In this document: piece by piece, positions 52,962 through 61,947 of the stretch | How positions within the stretch are numbered: position 1 is the stretch's first letter | Layout: each line of letters starts with the position of its first letter | Source: Anaerolineae bacterium | GTDB lineage: Bacteria > Chloroflexota > Anaerolineae > Promineifilales > Promineifilaceae | Length of the DNA stretch: 64,000 nucleotides | Assembly: GCA_023384355.1 (NCBI GenBank) | Contig: JAHDWL010000010.1 | Location: forward strand, 22,775-86,774 | Direction of reading: 5' to 3' | Notes under the pieces: model-generated | Databases searched by the model: none | What the model was told of the DNA's origin: nothing | The model's input: the letters and a program-made list of their open reading frames with translations, nothing else | Position numbers and translations under genes: made by a program

Positions 52962-53776
52962 GCCGCCACCTCCAGCCGCGGGGCGCGGCTTAATTGTCCA
53001 AGCTCGCCGGAGCGAATGGATTCGGCGATATTCTCGTCGCCGTCCAGCAGGCGCATGGCTACCCAGCGGGCGTTTGGCAAATCGGGGAAGACCTGAGTGA
53101 TCTGCCCGACCAGCTCATCGACGGCCCGGCTGACGGCCGCCGAACGCTGCCGAACGCGGTAGGGGCGGCCGACCGAGCGCCCGGTGGCCACGTCGTTGAC
53201 GGCCCGCAGCAACTCATCCAGCCCTTTGCCCTGTCGCGCGGCGGTTGGCACCACCGGCACGCCCAGGTCACGGGCCAGCCGCCGATCATCGATCTTCAGG
53301 CCGCGTCGCGTGGCCTCATCCATCAGATTGAGGCAGATGACCGCGCGGTCGGTGATCTCCAGCACCTGCAGGGCAAGGTTGAGGTTTCGCTCCAGCCGGG
53401 TGGCGTCGAGGACGACAATGGTCACATCGGGCCGCCCAAAGAGGATGAAATCGCGGGCCACTTCCTCATCGAGACTGGTGGAGAGCAGCGAATAGGTACC
53501 GGGCAGGTCGACCAGCTTGTAGCGCGCGCCGTCGTAGACAAAGCCGCCTTCGGCCCGCGTCACGGTTTTGCCCGGCCAGTTGCCGGTATGCTGCCGCAAC
53601 CCGGTTAGCGAGTTGAAGACGGTGCTCTTGCCAACGTTGGGGTTGCCCGCCAGGCCGACAACGTAGTCCGATTCGGACATATCGACCCCCAGCCGCTCAA
53701 GATGGCCGGGGTTATACATCGGACAGCCGGCGCAACCGCTATCCGTGATGGGTATTTGTTTTGGTTCGTTCGTCAT
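52958..53776 (-). CDS. FeoB GTPase domain encoded as a separate gene
   Basis: A 272-residue protein starting at ATG 53776 with AGGA 6 nt upstream. A short N-terminal Cys-rich tail ([14 protein letters not shown]) precedes the G domain: G1 [10 protein letters not shown]2 near GNWPGKTV, G3 DLPGTYSL, G4 NLMD and a switch-linked EEVARDF. Residues ~185-272 are the GDI-like helical spacer. Membrane part missing; it is in the next gene. In intact FeoB the G domain gates iron uptake. The Cys-x2-Cys tail could bind metal. Confidence 0.9.
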   Translation of the reverse strand: MTNEPKQIPITDSGCAGCPMYNPGHLERLGVDMSESDYVVGLAGNPNVGKSTVFNSLTGLRQHTGNWPGKTVTRAEGGFVYDGARYKLVDLPGTYSLLSTSLDEEVARDFILFGRPDVTIVVLDATRLERNLNLALQVLEITDRAVICLNLMDEATRRGLKIDDRRLARDLGVPVVPTAARQGKGLDELLRAVNDVATGRSVGRPYRVRQRSAAVSRAVDELVGQITQVFPDLPNARWVAMRLLDGDENIAESIRSGELGQLSRAPRLEVAA

Positions 53777-53856
53777 GTTCATTCCTGGGGAAGAGGAGAG
53801 GGGTGAAAGGGAGAAATATCGTGCGCCCCGCTGCCTCGCCTCTTCGTTCTCGTATG

Positions 53857-54882
53857 TTATTCCGTGACCCTGATGTATTTGGCCTGATCCGCGCGCAGGG
53901 CGATGGTCGCCCCGCGAATGCGGTAAGCGGTCGGGTCGCCGCTGGGGCTGCGCATTTCGGCCGTCACCTCGGTGCCCGGCAGCAAACCCAGGTCGAGGAA
54001 ACGGCGGCGCTCCTGCCCTCGCAATCCGGGGGCCAGAGCCACCACCCGGGCCGACTCGCCCATCTTCAGCCTGGTCAGCGGGCGGCCGCCGACAGGCTCC
54101 ACGGCTTCCTCCGGCAGGGGTTGCACAAACACGTTGGCCGCCAGGATGGGAGCCAGAACGTGCTCGTCGCCGTTCGTCCAAAAGTGGACGCGATCGGCGG
54201 ACACAGTCGCGTTCCGCACGATCTGCCCCGGCGACAGCCCCTCGGCCACCAGTTGGGCATAAACCAGCTCGGGTTCGTCCTCCAGATGGACGATGCGCCC
54301 CGGCTGGTCGGGCGGCAGGGAGGTGAGCGGCAGGCCGCCATGCGGCTCCAGCGCTCCGTCGGGCGGGGGGATCGGGTCGCCGTGCGGGTCGTAGGTCGGA
54401 TGGCCCAGCCGGGCGGCCAGCGCGTCCAGTTCGGCCGGGGTCAGCTCGTGTTCTCGTTCCTCGGCCTGGCCGTGCCAGGCCGCCTCGTCGTAGCCCGTCT
54501 CCTCGGCCAGATACCGCTCCCACAGACGGTGGGCGCGAATGACGTGGAGAGCCGCGTCGCGCCCGGCGGGTGTCAGGCGTGGCGTCCCGGCGTCATCGAC
54601 CAGCAACCCGGCGTCCGTCATGCGGCCGAGAAGCGCGGCTGTCTCGTTGGGATCAATCTGCAACGCGCCGGAGATACTGTGGAGCGTCGGCCGCCGCCCC
54701 TTGACCTCGGCCTTATGAATATGTTTCAGGGCGTCCTCGCTATAGACGCGGTCGCTCATACGTCGCGCCCGCCGCAGGCGAGCCAGAAGCCCGCGCTGCG
54801 GCCAGAACAGCACCGCCAGAACCAAACCTGTCACGATAGCCAAGACCAGCGCCAGAAGGGGATTGAAGATTAAGTCAATCAT
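53857..54882 (-). CDS. Membrane-tethered DtxR-type iron regulator fused to two FeoA-like SH3 domains
   Basis: A 341-residue protein. A membrane helix (~5-28, FNPLLALVLAIVTGLVLAVLFW) is followed by a DtxR winged helix (VYSEDALKHIHKAE, LHSISGALQIDPNETAALLGRMTDAGLL, ~45-110). The metal-binding/dimerisation domain (HVIRAHRLWERYLAEETGY, HGQAEEREHELTP, LGHPTYDPHGDPIP) follows, and then two FeoA-like SH3 domains (~185-255 and ~265-341, LTRLKMGESARVVAL ... LDLGLLPGTEV). It heads the feo genes, so it may be both their regulator and the FeoA partner of FeoB. A DNA-binding protein held at the membrane is unusual. Confidence 0.85.
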   Translation of the reverse strand: MIDLIFNPLLALVLAIVTGLVLAVLFWPQRGLLARLRRARRMSDRVYSEDALKHIHKAEVKGRRPTLHSISGALQIDPNETAALLGRMTDAGLLVDDAGTPRLTPAGRDAALHVIRAHRLWERYLAEETGYDEAAWHGQAEEREHELTPAELDALAARLGHPTYDPHGDPIPPPDGALEPHGGLPLTSLPPDQPGRIVHLEDEPELVYAQLVAEGLSPGQIVRNATVSADRVHFWTNGDEHVLAPILAANVFVQPLPEEAVEPVGGRPLTRLKMGESARVVALAPGLRGQERRRFLDLGLLPGTEVTAEMRSPSGDPTAYRIRGATIALRADQAKYIRVTE

Positions 54883-54916
54883 TTTGACATACCTAAATTC
54901 TTATTTAACCATTGCT

Positions 54917-54946
54917 ATTATAATTGATAATGCATGGCGATGTCAA
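54917..54946 (-). promoter_or_regulatory. Sigma-A promoter of the iron locus
   Basis: On the minus strand, a perfect TTGACA (54941-54946), an 18-bp spacer and a perfect TATAAT (54917-54922). Inverted copies TTTGACAT and ATGTCAAA lie upstream of and next to the start codon, possible sites for the DtxR-type regulator. Confidence 0.75.
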
Positions 54947-55100
54947 ATTGAAAGAGATATGGATTTGGGGTCGCATGCAGCGATGTGGTGACGTTAACGG
55001 GTCAGATTCCCAACGCTTTTGCCGGCGAGGCGGTCCGGCATGGGTTCGCCACAGGGTCATGGCCGGAGGACTCCAGTCCGCGCGGGGCATGAGGTGGCCC

Positions 55101-56960
55101 CTACGGCGGCAGCATGGCGCAACGGAAGCCGACCGTGGCCTGCGCCGCGTTCGGGTCCAGGTTGTCGCGCATGAACGCGCCGAGGTTGTTGGGCGGGGTG
55201 AACCAGGAACCGCCGCGCAGCGACTTGAATTCACCCTCCACCGGGCCGCGCGGATTGGTGTCGGCGATGTCGCGATAGGCGCGGAAGTCGTACCAGTCGC
55301 CGACCCACTCGGCGACGTTGCCGAGCATATCGTAGATGCCGGCCGGCGAGCGGCCGCCGGGGTAGCTGCCGACGGGTGCGGTGTCGCGGTAGCCGTCGTC
55401 CCACTCGTAGCCGCGGTCGTCGCGCTGGCAGTTCACGTCACAGAAGTTGAGCAGATTGCCGTCGAACGTGTCGCCCCAGGGGTAGCGTAGCTCCTGCCCC
55501 GCGGTGGGGTCGAGCGCGGCGGCGAACTCCCACTCCGCCTCGCTGGGCAGCCGCGCGCCATCGCGCCAGGCGCAGAAGGCCGCGGCGTTATGCCAGGTGA
55601 CGTTAATGACCGGATAGTCGTCGAAGGCCGGGTCGCCGTAGTAACTCTGGTAATAGGTGGCCCCGGCGCGGGCGGGACGCGGGCAGGCCCCCTCGTCGAC
55701 ACATTGGGCGTAGGCCGCGTTCGTCACCTCGGTCTCGTCGATGTAGAACGAATCGAGCTGAACCAGGCGGGCGGGTTTCTCGTCGTTCTCCTCGCTGGTG
55801 TCGTCGCCGATCTCGAACGCGCCGCCGGGGACGAGAATCATCCGCGAATCGGTCTTGGTGATGAGGGGCTGCGGCGTGGGCGTGGGCAGCATGGTCGGTT
55901 CCGGTGTGGGCGTCGCCGTGGGCGCGAGCTGGGTTAGCGCGGCGATGACCGCCGATTGCAGCGTGCTGGTGGCGGCCGGGCCTTGTGCTTGCTCCGGTCG
56001 ATCGAGGTTGGTCAGGGTGAGAAATCCGGCCAGCGCCAGGATCCCAATCAGCAAGGCTGAGAGGCCCAGAATCGCCCGGCGATCCAGTTGCCGGCGGCGG
56101 CTGGTCGCGGCGCGTGGCGCGGGGGCGACAGGCGCGGGGGCAAGCTCCGGTCCGACGCGGCGCATGGCGCTGACGGCTGGAGCGGGCCTGCCGGCCGGCC
56201 GCTCCAGCGCGCGGGCAAAATCATCGGCCGTGTCATAGCGCGTGTCGGGGCGCAACGACATCGCCCGCCCGGCAACGATGGACAGGTACGGCTCGATGTC
56301 GGGGTTGACCTCGCGGGCGGGAGTCAGATCGCTGAGGCCCGTCTCACGGCTGAGCGCGTTGGGCGGCACCTTGCCGGTCAGCAGCGTGTAGAGCGTCGCG
56401 CCGAGGCTGTAGACGTCGGCCGGGGGGCCGGTCTCGGTCTGGGCTTGCTGCTCCGGCGCGCCATAGCCGGGTGTGTGGGGTCGCACGCCCAACCCCGGCA
56501 GGCCACTGTCGACGAGAAAAACCCGGCCGTCGGGGGTCAGGCGGATGTTGGCTGGCTTGATATTGAGGTGCAGACGCTTTTGTTCGTGGAGCCAGGCCAG
56601 AGGAACGGTGGCGCTTTGCAGCCAGGGGACGATCAGGTCCGAGGGCAGCGGTCCGTACTGGTCGAGCAGGCTCTGCAGATCGACGCCGTCGACGTAGGCG
56701 CTGACGAGGTATTGACCGCTCTCCAGCGCGAAATGGTCGAGCACACGGGGCAGCTGCGGATGATTCAGCGCCGCCAGCCGCCGCGCCTCGGCCCGAAAGC
56801 GCTTCTGTATCTCGACCGAGGGGTCGAGATACTCCTTGACGGCCACATCCAGCTGGTCGGTCAAGTCCCAGGCGCGATAGACGGCACCATACGCGCCGCC
56901 GGCCAGCAGGCTGACGATGCGGTAGCGATTATGCAGGAGTTCGCCGGGTAAGAGGGGCAT
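55101..56960 (-). CDS. Ser/Thr kinase-like (probable pseudokinase) membrane protein with C-terminal FGE-sulfatase (SUMF1) domain
   Basis: A 619-residue protein. Kinase-like domain 1-270: glycine loop LLAGGAYGAVYRA (18-30), VAVKEY Lys42, Glu in the C-helix (~58), and VDSGL (Asp151). The catalytic loop reads HLNIKPANI (131-139): the HRD Arg is Leu and the catalytic Asp is Asn133; DFG is DSG. Activity is therefore doubtful. A membrane helix lies at ~293-315, then a TPTPEPT linker, and FGE-sulfatase domain ~375-619 (MILVPGGAFEIGDD, INVTWHNAAAFCAW, RLPSEAEWEFAA, YDMLGNVAEWVGDWY, LRGGSWFTPP, VGFRCAM). The domain is outside the membrane. It is downstream of a NACHT gene. Confidence 0.85.
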   Translation of the reverse strand: MPLLPGELLHNRYRIVSLLAGGAYGAVYRAWDLTDQLDVAVKEYLDPSVEIQKRFRAEARRLAALNHPQLPRVLDHFALESGQYLVSAYVDGVDLQSLLDQYGPLPSDLIVPWLQSATVPLAWLHEQKRLHLNIKPANIRLTPDGRVFLVDSGLPGLGVRPHTPGYGAPEQQAQTETGPPADVYSLGATLYTLLTGKVPPNALSRETGLSDLTPAREVNPDIEPYLSIVAGRAMSLRPDTRYDTADDFARALERPAGRPAPAVSAMRRVGPELAPAPVAPAPRAATSRRRQLDRRAILGLSALLIGILALAGFLTLTNLDRPEQAQGPAATSTLQSAVIAALTQLAPTATPTPEPTMLPTPTPQPLITKTDSRMILVPGGAFEIGDDTSEENDEKPARLVQLDSFYIDETEVTNAAYAQCVDEGACPRPARAGATYYQSYYGDPAFDDYPVINVTWHNAAAFCAWRDGARLPSEAEWEFAAALDPTAGQELRYPWGDTFDGNLLNFCDVNCQRDDRGYEWDDGYRDTAPVGSYPGGRSPAGIYDMLGNVAEWVGDWYDFRAYRDIADTNPRGPVEGEFKSLRGGSWFTPPNNLGAFMRDNLDPNAAQATVGFRCAMLPP

Positions 56961-57044
56961 AGTTTCCCCACAATTAAACCCGGTTCGGCGTGGATGGCAC
57001 GCAATTTCCTGAACGATTCATCTATCGGCTAACAATGAAGGAAT

Positions 57045-58856
57045 TCATCCGGCGCGATGGCTGAAATAATCCAGCAAAAGGGCATGGGCAAAGGAGTATC
57101 CGCCGCCGACTTTGCGCAGCAGATTGCGCTCGGCGGCAAAATTGAGGAAACCAGTCGCGTCGGCCGGAAAGCTGCCCCGGTCATCCAGGATGCCGCGCAA
57201 CCGGCGGTTTTGCAGCCAGGCCAGCAGGCCGAACGCCAGCCCACAGCCCGCGCCCAGATAGAGCGCCAGCCACACCAGCCACGCCGCGGCCGGCACCAGC
57301 GCCTGCCGCCCCATGAACGCGGCGGCCACGGACACGGCGGCCGCCCCGACGACGACCGTGGCGACGATCACGCTCCCGCCGACCATCAGCCCGTTGCGGC
57401 GGGATTGTTCCACGCCCTGACCCGGCGTCGTGCGCAGGCGCAGGTCGCCGCGCAACAGCGCGCTCTCGATCATGGTCAAAACGCCGCCGCCCGCGGCCAA
57501 TAGCGCCGGCCAGGGCGTGTTCGTCCAGCGATCGAGCCAGGCCACCAGCGCACCGAGCGCCAGCCCGACCAGCGCGCCGACACCGAACCCCAGAACCGCC
57601 CAGGGCCACGACCAGCCCAATGACTCCACCGTCTCGATGCGGTTGAACGACAGGCGCGCGCGCGTCAGAAAGCGCCCGGTGAGAGCGGGCACGACCGCGG
57701 CCAGCAGCCCAAGGAAGATCAGGCCGGCGGCCGCCCCCCAACGACCGAAAAGCAGGAGGATGAGCGCCGCGGGCAGGGCCATCCCGCCCAACAGCCCGAA
57801 CACCGTCAGACGCGCGCGGCGTCCAAAGCGTTCGCGGTCGTCGCGAGGCAGCCAGGACGGTTGCATGTCCTCCACAAAAAAGATCGGTCTGGCTTCACGC
57901 GCCATCTGTTTGGCCAGCCAGGACAACCAGCCGATAGTGTCGCTGGGCGAATAGCCCATGTTCCGGGAGCGGTAGCGGGCCATGCGCTCGACGTAGACAT
58001 CAAACAAGTGGTTGCGGCTGAGCAGGCCATCGCCGAGGGTGGTCTCTCCCTCCGTCGGGCGAGTGGCAGCCAGGGTCATGATCGACAGCATGAGTGGCGT
58101 TTGGGCCAGCTCGCGAAGCGTGCGGTCGGCGGCCAGCGAGGCGCGCAGGCCGTCGAGCTTGCGGCCATGTCGCCCGAGATAGGTGTCGATTTGCTCCTCG
58201 TTCAGGGGTTGGAGGATGATGGCCTTGTCCATGTGAAGCCGCGTGGCCAACGCCTGGTAGTCGCGATTGCGAGCTGTTACCAGCAGCGAGACGCCGGGAT
58301 GGCGGGCGCGGAATTCGTTGATGGCCTCAGCGCAGGCGGGGCGGTGGGTCGGGTCAACTTCATCAAGGCCGTCGAGCAGGGGGACAAACTGCCCGTCCGC
58401 AATCCAACGCTCGCCGATCTTGCGCGGCACCTCGTAGTTGTTGGCCAGTTGCTCCACCAGCCACTCGGCCAGGGTGCGGTCACGGGTATAGGCGGCCAGG
58501 CTGAACACGGCCGGCATGGGACATGCTTCATCAGCTTCGGCCGCGGCCATCAGGTGGCTGACCAGTTGCAACAGCATGGTCGTCTTGCCGGCGCCCGGCT
58601 CGCCGAGCACCAGCAGGACCCGACCGGCAGCGGCGAATACATCCTCGATCTTCGTGCCGACGGGGAGCAGGTAGTCGTATTCCGCGGCTTGCTGCCACGA
58701 AGGGACGCCGCTGTTGCCCAGCGCCGCCGGGCGATAGGCGAATCCGAGATCGATAATCTCGCCGCCGTGGAGCGACTCCTCGAGGACGCCCTCAAGCCAC
58801 ACCGACCGCACCCGGCGCAGCATGACCGATCGATTGTGCCGCTCCTGCTCGTTCAT
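57045..58856 (-). CDS. NACHT-domain NTPase with C-terminal transmembrane domain
   Basis: A 603-residue protein. The ~75-residue N-terminus starts with ERHNRSVMLRRVRSVWLEGVLEESLHG, a linker often seen before NACHT in cyanobacterial and Chloroflexota proteins. NACHT: Walker A GEPGAGKTT (85-93), Walker B VPLLDGLDEV (158-167), sensor VSLLVTARNRDYQAL (~195), and the winged-helix-like LMLSIMTLA (~255). From ~345 to 560 there are about six to eight membrane helices in a Gly/Ala-rich domain; the last 45 residues are soluble. STAND NTPases act as triggered switches, some in phage defence. Role here unproven. Confidence 0.82.
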   Translation of the reverse strand: MNEQERHNRSVMLRRVRSVWLEGVLEESLHGGEIIDLGFAYRPAALGNSGVPSWQQAAEYDYLLPVGTKIEDVFAAAGRVLLVLGEPGAGKTTMLLQLVSHLMAAAEADEACPMPAVFSLAAYTRDRTLAEWLVEQLANNYEVPRKIGERWIADGQFVPLLDGLDEVDPTHRPACAEAINEFRARHPGVSLLVTARNRDYQALATRLHMDKAIILQPLNEEQIDTYLGRHGRKLDGLRASLAADRTLRELAQTPLMLSIMTLAATRPTEGETTLGDGLLSRNHLFDVYVERMARYRSRNMGYSPSDTIGWLSWLAKQMAREARPIFFVEDMQPSWLPRDDRERFGRRARLTVFGLLGGMALPAALILLLFGRWGAAAGLIFLGLLAAVVPALTGRFLTRARLSFNRIETVESLGWSWPWAVLGFGVGALVGLALGALVAWLDRWTNTPWPALLAAGGGVLTMIESALLRGDLRLRTTPGQGVEQSRRNGLMVGGSVIVATVVVGAAAVSVAAAFMGRQALVPAAAWLVWLALYLGAGCGLAFGLLAWLQNRRLRGILDDRGSFPADATGFLNFAAERNLLRKVGGGYSFAHALLLDYFSHRAG

Positions 58857-59254
58857 CCTGACTGACCGCTTGTGTTGTGGTTTTTACGTCCGCGAGGGCG
58901 ACGGAAACGGAATAAGGGGATTATATAACCCGTTGCGGGGATGGGCCAGAATGGGCAGGCGTGCAATGCCGTGAGAGCGTCAGATCAAGAGCACTTGTCA
59001 GCCGTCATGACGTGCGGGCGGCGGCGACAATCTCATCCTTACCAACCGGATCAGCGGTGGATGATATACCCGTTGAAGTTGTAATGAAGGCAATCGATCC
59101 GGTTGGATGATTGACACGACCAACAAGGTGAGTATCCTATTTAAGTACATAGTGCGTGATCACTGGTTTGGATCAGGAATAACCGAAATCGGTTGAGGAA
59201 ACCGGTAGAGGTATCTGATTAGCATTGAGTCCAATTGAATAGGAGGTAATTCAC
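58857..59254. promoter_or_regulatory. Divergent regulatory region between the NACHT gene and the secreted protease
   Basis: A 398-bp gene-free stretch. Facing right, TTGACA (59111-59116) and TATCCT (59133-59138) are separated by 16 bp, and AACCGA-AA-TCGGTT (59181-59194) is a perfect inverted repeat in the leader. Facing left, a TATAAT on the minus strand (58920-58925) lacks a good -35. An AGGAGG ribosome site (59240-59245) precedes ATG 59255. Confidence 0.55.
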
Positions 59255-61156
59255 ATGAACCGCGTTATCCGTTCGACTCAGTGGCGTCGGTTGGTATTGT
59301 CGTCGCTGGTGCTTGCGCTCCTGATTGTTCCATCGGTGGCACTGGCACAGAGCGATTCGTCGCCCGGTTTGGAACCCGGCGCGCACGTGACCTATGAACA
59401 ACGGGTGCCGATCAACCTCGTGTTCGTCGGCTATGATCAGGGCGACTTCAATATGAACGACCTGAAGGATTGGTTGCCGGACGGCTACGCGCCGATTGTG
59501 CGCTATCCGGCTTTCTATGGCGTCGCCGGGCGCGACATGGGCTTGCAGTTCGACTTCAAGTACAACATCACGTGGGCCAACAACAGCTTCGAGAACGACT
59601 TCTTTGACTATCTTGGCAGCATCGCTACTCCCGGCCCAATGACCGATTTTCAGGCGCTCTACAACGACCAGGCGAGCAACGTCCTCGATGTGACCGATCC
59701 GGTCGGGTATATCGACGCCCCCTCCACCGAGCAGTGGCTGATGAGCAACGCTCACCGGCTGGACGTAGAAACCGGTATGGGCTACACCATTTTCTTTATC
59801 AACTGGTATGGTCGCCCCGACTTCCAGTTCCACATCTACACCAAGACCGACTACCTCGACCCCGACACAGGCTACAACTTCGGCGAAGCCCGCGCCTCGC
59901 GCAAAATCATCGCCTGGGGCGGGTCCCACGGCCGCACCTGGTTCTATGACCTCTCGGCCGGGCCGGAGGCATGGACCGACAACTGGGCGGTGGACTTCCC
60001 CGACCTGGACGGCAACGGTGAAGAAGATTATCGTATGCCGCCCATCTGGGAATATACCGCCGGCGGCTATCGTGACCCGGCGGCGCTGGGGCAGGATTTG
60101 GGGCTGGTGACGCGCCTGGTAGCCATTAACCTGCTCTTCACCCCCTCTCCGCTCTATGACCCATTGGTTAGCTCGCCCGCACCCGACGGCCGCAAGGTGG
60201 TCCACGTGGAGATGTTCGAATCGGACGCCGGCCGCCGTGAGGTGGGCACGGATTATCTGGACCTCGATTTCGTGCAAAACGAGTTGTCCGCGTTACAGCC
60301 GTACTTTGAATGGGCTACGGCCGAGGATCTGAATAGGCCGCCGGACATTCAGGCGCGAAGGACACTGGGGATCTTCAGCGATCGGTTATCCCGACACGGC
60401 TGTTGGGAACAGTTCGGCACTACCTTTGCCCAGATGTTCTGCCACTTCGACGCCAACTACGGCAACTACGTCTCCGGCTATCCGGCAGGAGATTACGTCG
60501 CCTCCGTGTTCTCCTATCACGTCACCGAGCGTCGCCTCGGCAGCCAATGGGGGTTGTTGGGCTTTGCTGACGACAACTGGGTCGACGGCACGCCGTCCTA
60601 TGTCTTCGCCTTCGGCGCGCAGGAGTATCGCGACCTGGGTTATGGTTTCAGCGATACGACCGTCCACGAGGTCGGCCACCATACCGGCCTGTCGCACCCC
60701 CATGACGGCTATGACTCCGAGATGGGGGTTGACTATGGGCCTGCTGACTTTACCTACTTCGCCTGGGCGGGTGACGAGAGCGACTCGATCATGAGTTACC
60801 TTGGCCTCACCGGCCGGTTCGGCGTGTTCAACCAGGACAACATGAACCGCTATCAGTTCGCCGGCTATTTGAACTGGGCCAACCAGGTGCTGGCGGGTGT
60901 CGTCGCCCACCCCGACGCGGACACAGTGCAGGCCTACGTTGACGCGGCCGATGCCGCAGCCATGACCGCCCAGGACGCGTTCAACAATTGGGAGTACGGC
61001 GCGGCGGCCATGTATGCCCGAGAGGCATATGAGCAGATCGCCCGCGCAGCCATGGAACTGGGTATCTCCACCGAGAGGGTCGTCCCGATGCGTGTGATCA
61101 CCCCGACCGGCACGCCACCGAAGGAAGGCGACCCGATCCGCTTCCCGGATAATTAA
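59255..61156 (+). CDS. Secreted metzincin-like metalloprotease
   Basis: A 633-residue protein with a strong AGGAGG site. Signal peptide 1-31 (LVLSSLVLALLIVPSVALA-Q). A long N-terminal region of ~430 residues without a recognised family (aromatic and Asp-rich) precedes the zinc motif His471-Glu-Val-Gly-His475-His-Thr-Gly-Leu-Ser-His481, a full HExxHxxGxxH metzincin site, with a downstream SDSIMSYLG turn containing a Met in the position of a Met-turn. The C-terminal ~100 residues are helical (VDAADAAAMTAQDAF). It is likely an extracellular protease; substrate unknown. Confidence 0.8.
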   Translation: MNRVIRSTQWRRLVLSSLVLALLIVPSVALAQSDSSPGLEPGAHVTYEQRVPINLVFVGYDQGDFNMNDLKDWLPDGYAPIVRYPAFYGVAGRDMGLQFDFKYNITWANNSFENDFFDYLGSIATPGPMTDFQALYNDQASNVLDVTDPVGYIDAPSTEQWLMSNAHRLDVETGMGYTIFFINWYGRPDFQFHIYTKTDYLDPDTGYNFGEARASRKIIAWGGSHGRTWFYDLSAGPEAWTDNWAVDFPDLDGNGEEDYRMPPIWEYTAGGYRDPAALGQDLGLVTRLVAINLLFTPSPLYDPLVSSPAPDGRKVVHVEMFESDAGRREVGTDYLDLDFVQNELSALQPYFEWATAEDLNRPPDIQARRTLGIFSDRLSRHGCWEQFGTTFAQMFCHFDANYGNYVSGYPAGDYVASVFSYHVTERRLGSQWGLLGFADDNWVDGTPSYVFAFGAQEYRDLGYGFSDTTVHEVGHHTGLSHPHDGYDSEMGVDYGPADFTYFAWAGDESDSIMSYLGLTGRFGVFNQDNMNRYQFAGYLNWANQVLAGVVAHPDADTVQAYVDAADAAAMTAQDAFNNWEYGAAAMYAREAYEQIARAAMELGISTERVVPMRVITPTGTPPKEGDPIRFPDN

Positions 61157-61198
61157 TCGGCAGTCATTGGCCCGGCCAGTCGTAACCCGACCGGCCGG

Positions 61199-61426
61199 CT
61201 ACCCGTGAGACAGTTCGAAGGTTCTGCCGCAAGACAGACTTCGAACTGTCTCGCCCGGCATCCCCACCAGAAGTACCAGGTTGATCGGATCAATCTGCAG
61301 GCAGGTGATGCGGCGGATGAGGTCGAGGAGATCGGGCCGGGTCGGGATGGGACGGGGCACTACCGGTTGTTGGGCGGCGATGACCAGGCGGCGGGCTTCA
61401 ATCACTGAGAGCGGGATTGGAGTCAT
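61199..61426 (-). pseudogene. Truncated YcaQ-like (HTH_42) protein remnant
   Basis: The minus-strand reading frame of 75 residues begins PLSVIEARRLVIAAQQ and continues DLLDLIRRITCLQIDPINLVLL, the N-terminal winged-helix start of YcaQ-type DNA glycosylase-like proteins (normally ~400 residues). The rest is lost: after LLVGMPGE the frame runs into the palindrome at 61207-61252 and stops. It is a decayed gene, cut by or next to a repeat element. Confidence 0.65.
61207..61252. repeat. Long palindrome
   Basis: Perfect 14-bp arms GAGACAGTTCGAAG/CTTCGAACTGTCTC (61207-61220 and 61239-61252) with an 18-nt loop. It lies after the protease gene and at the break point of the ycaQ remnant. Confidence 0.85.
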
Positions 61427-61469
61427 GGATCAGGCGGCCGCCCGGCGGATGTATGAATCAACTGCCGTG

Positions 61470-61886
61470 TCAACGGGCCGTCTGGCCGTAGCCCAGCGCG
61501 ACCTCCACACAATCAGACGCGCAGCCGCCCGACGGCTTGGGTTCGCGCGCCGGATCGGAGCGATGCAGCACGGCGCGCGTGGGGGTGATGCGCAGCCGCT
61601 CGCCGTTCACGACGGCCTGACCGTCGACGATCAGCGAGTAGTCCGACTCGGATTGCGGCGGCCAGACCATGCCGACGACGGGCCGGGCCGATGCGTTCTC
61701 GCGGGTGTGGCGGCCGATGCCGTCCACGACCAGTTCACCCCCATCCATCATGACGTCCACCGGCACCACGTGGGGCGAGCCTTTGTCGCTGGTCGTCATC
61801 AGGTAGGCGAGACGATAACGGGCGATCGTGTCTGCCAAGTCCGGCATTTGATCGACGGCGATTTCATTTGATGTTTTCTGTTCCAT
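61470..61886 (-). CDS. Pyridoxamine 5'-phosphate oxidase-like (PPOX) family protein
   Basis: A 138-residue protein from ATG 61886, with AAGGA upstream. IARYRLAYLMTTSDKGSPHVVPVDVMMDGGELVVDGIG is a split beta-barrel FMN or F420-binding start, and RPVVGMVWPPQSESDYSLIVDGQAVV with the closing RPTRAVLHR-like strand continues the fold. Members bind FMN, F420 or haem; which applies here is not clear. The C-terminus is Cys-containing (GGCASDCVEVALG). It is transcribed apart from its neighbours. Confidence 0.75.
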   Translation of the reverse strand: MEQKTSNEIAVDQMPDLADTIARYRLAYLMTTSDKGSPHVVPVDVMMDGGELVVDGIGRHTRENASARPVVGMVWPPQSESDYSLIVDGQAVVNGERLRITPTRAVLHRSDPAREPKPSGGCASDCVEVALGYGQTAR

Positions 61887-61947
61887 TTCCTGATCCTTTT
61901 TTATGTGAGGGCAACGTACCGAAGTCGGGCCTATTGTAACAAATGGG

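Noticed and set aside
55101..55400. Possible variable region of a diversity-generating retroelement, since FGE folds are common targets
   Set aside because: No reverse transcriptase, template repeat or adenine-biased AAC codon cluster was found in the window.
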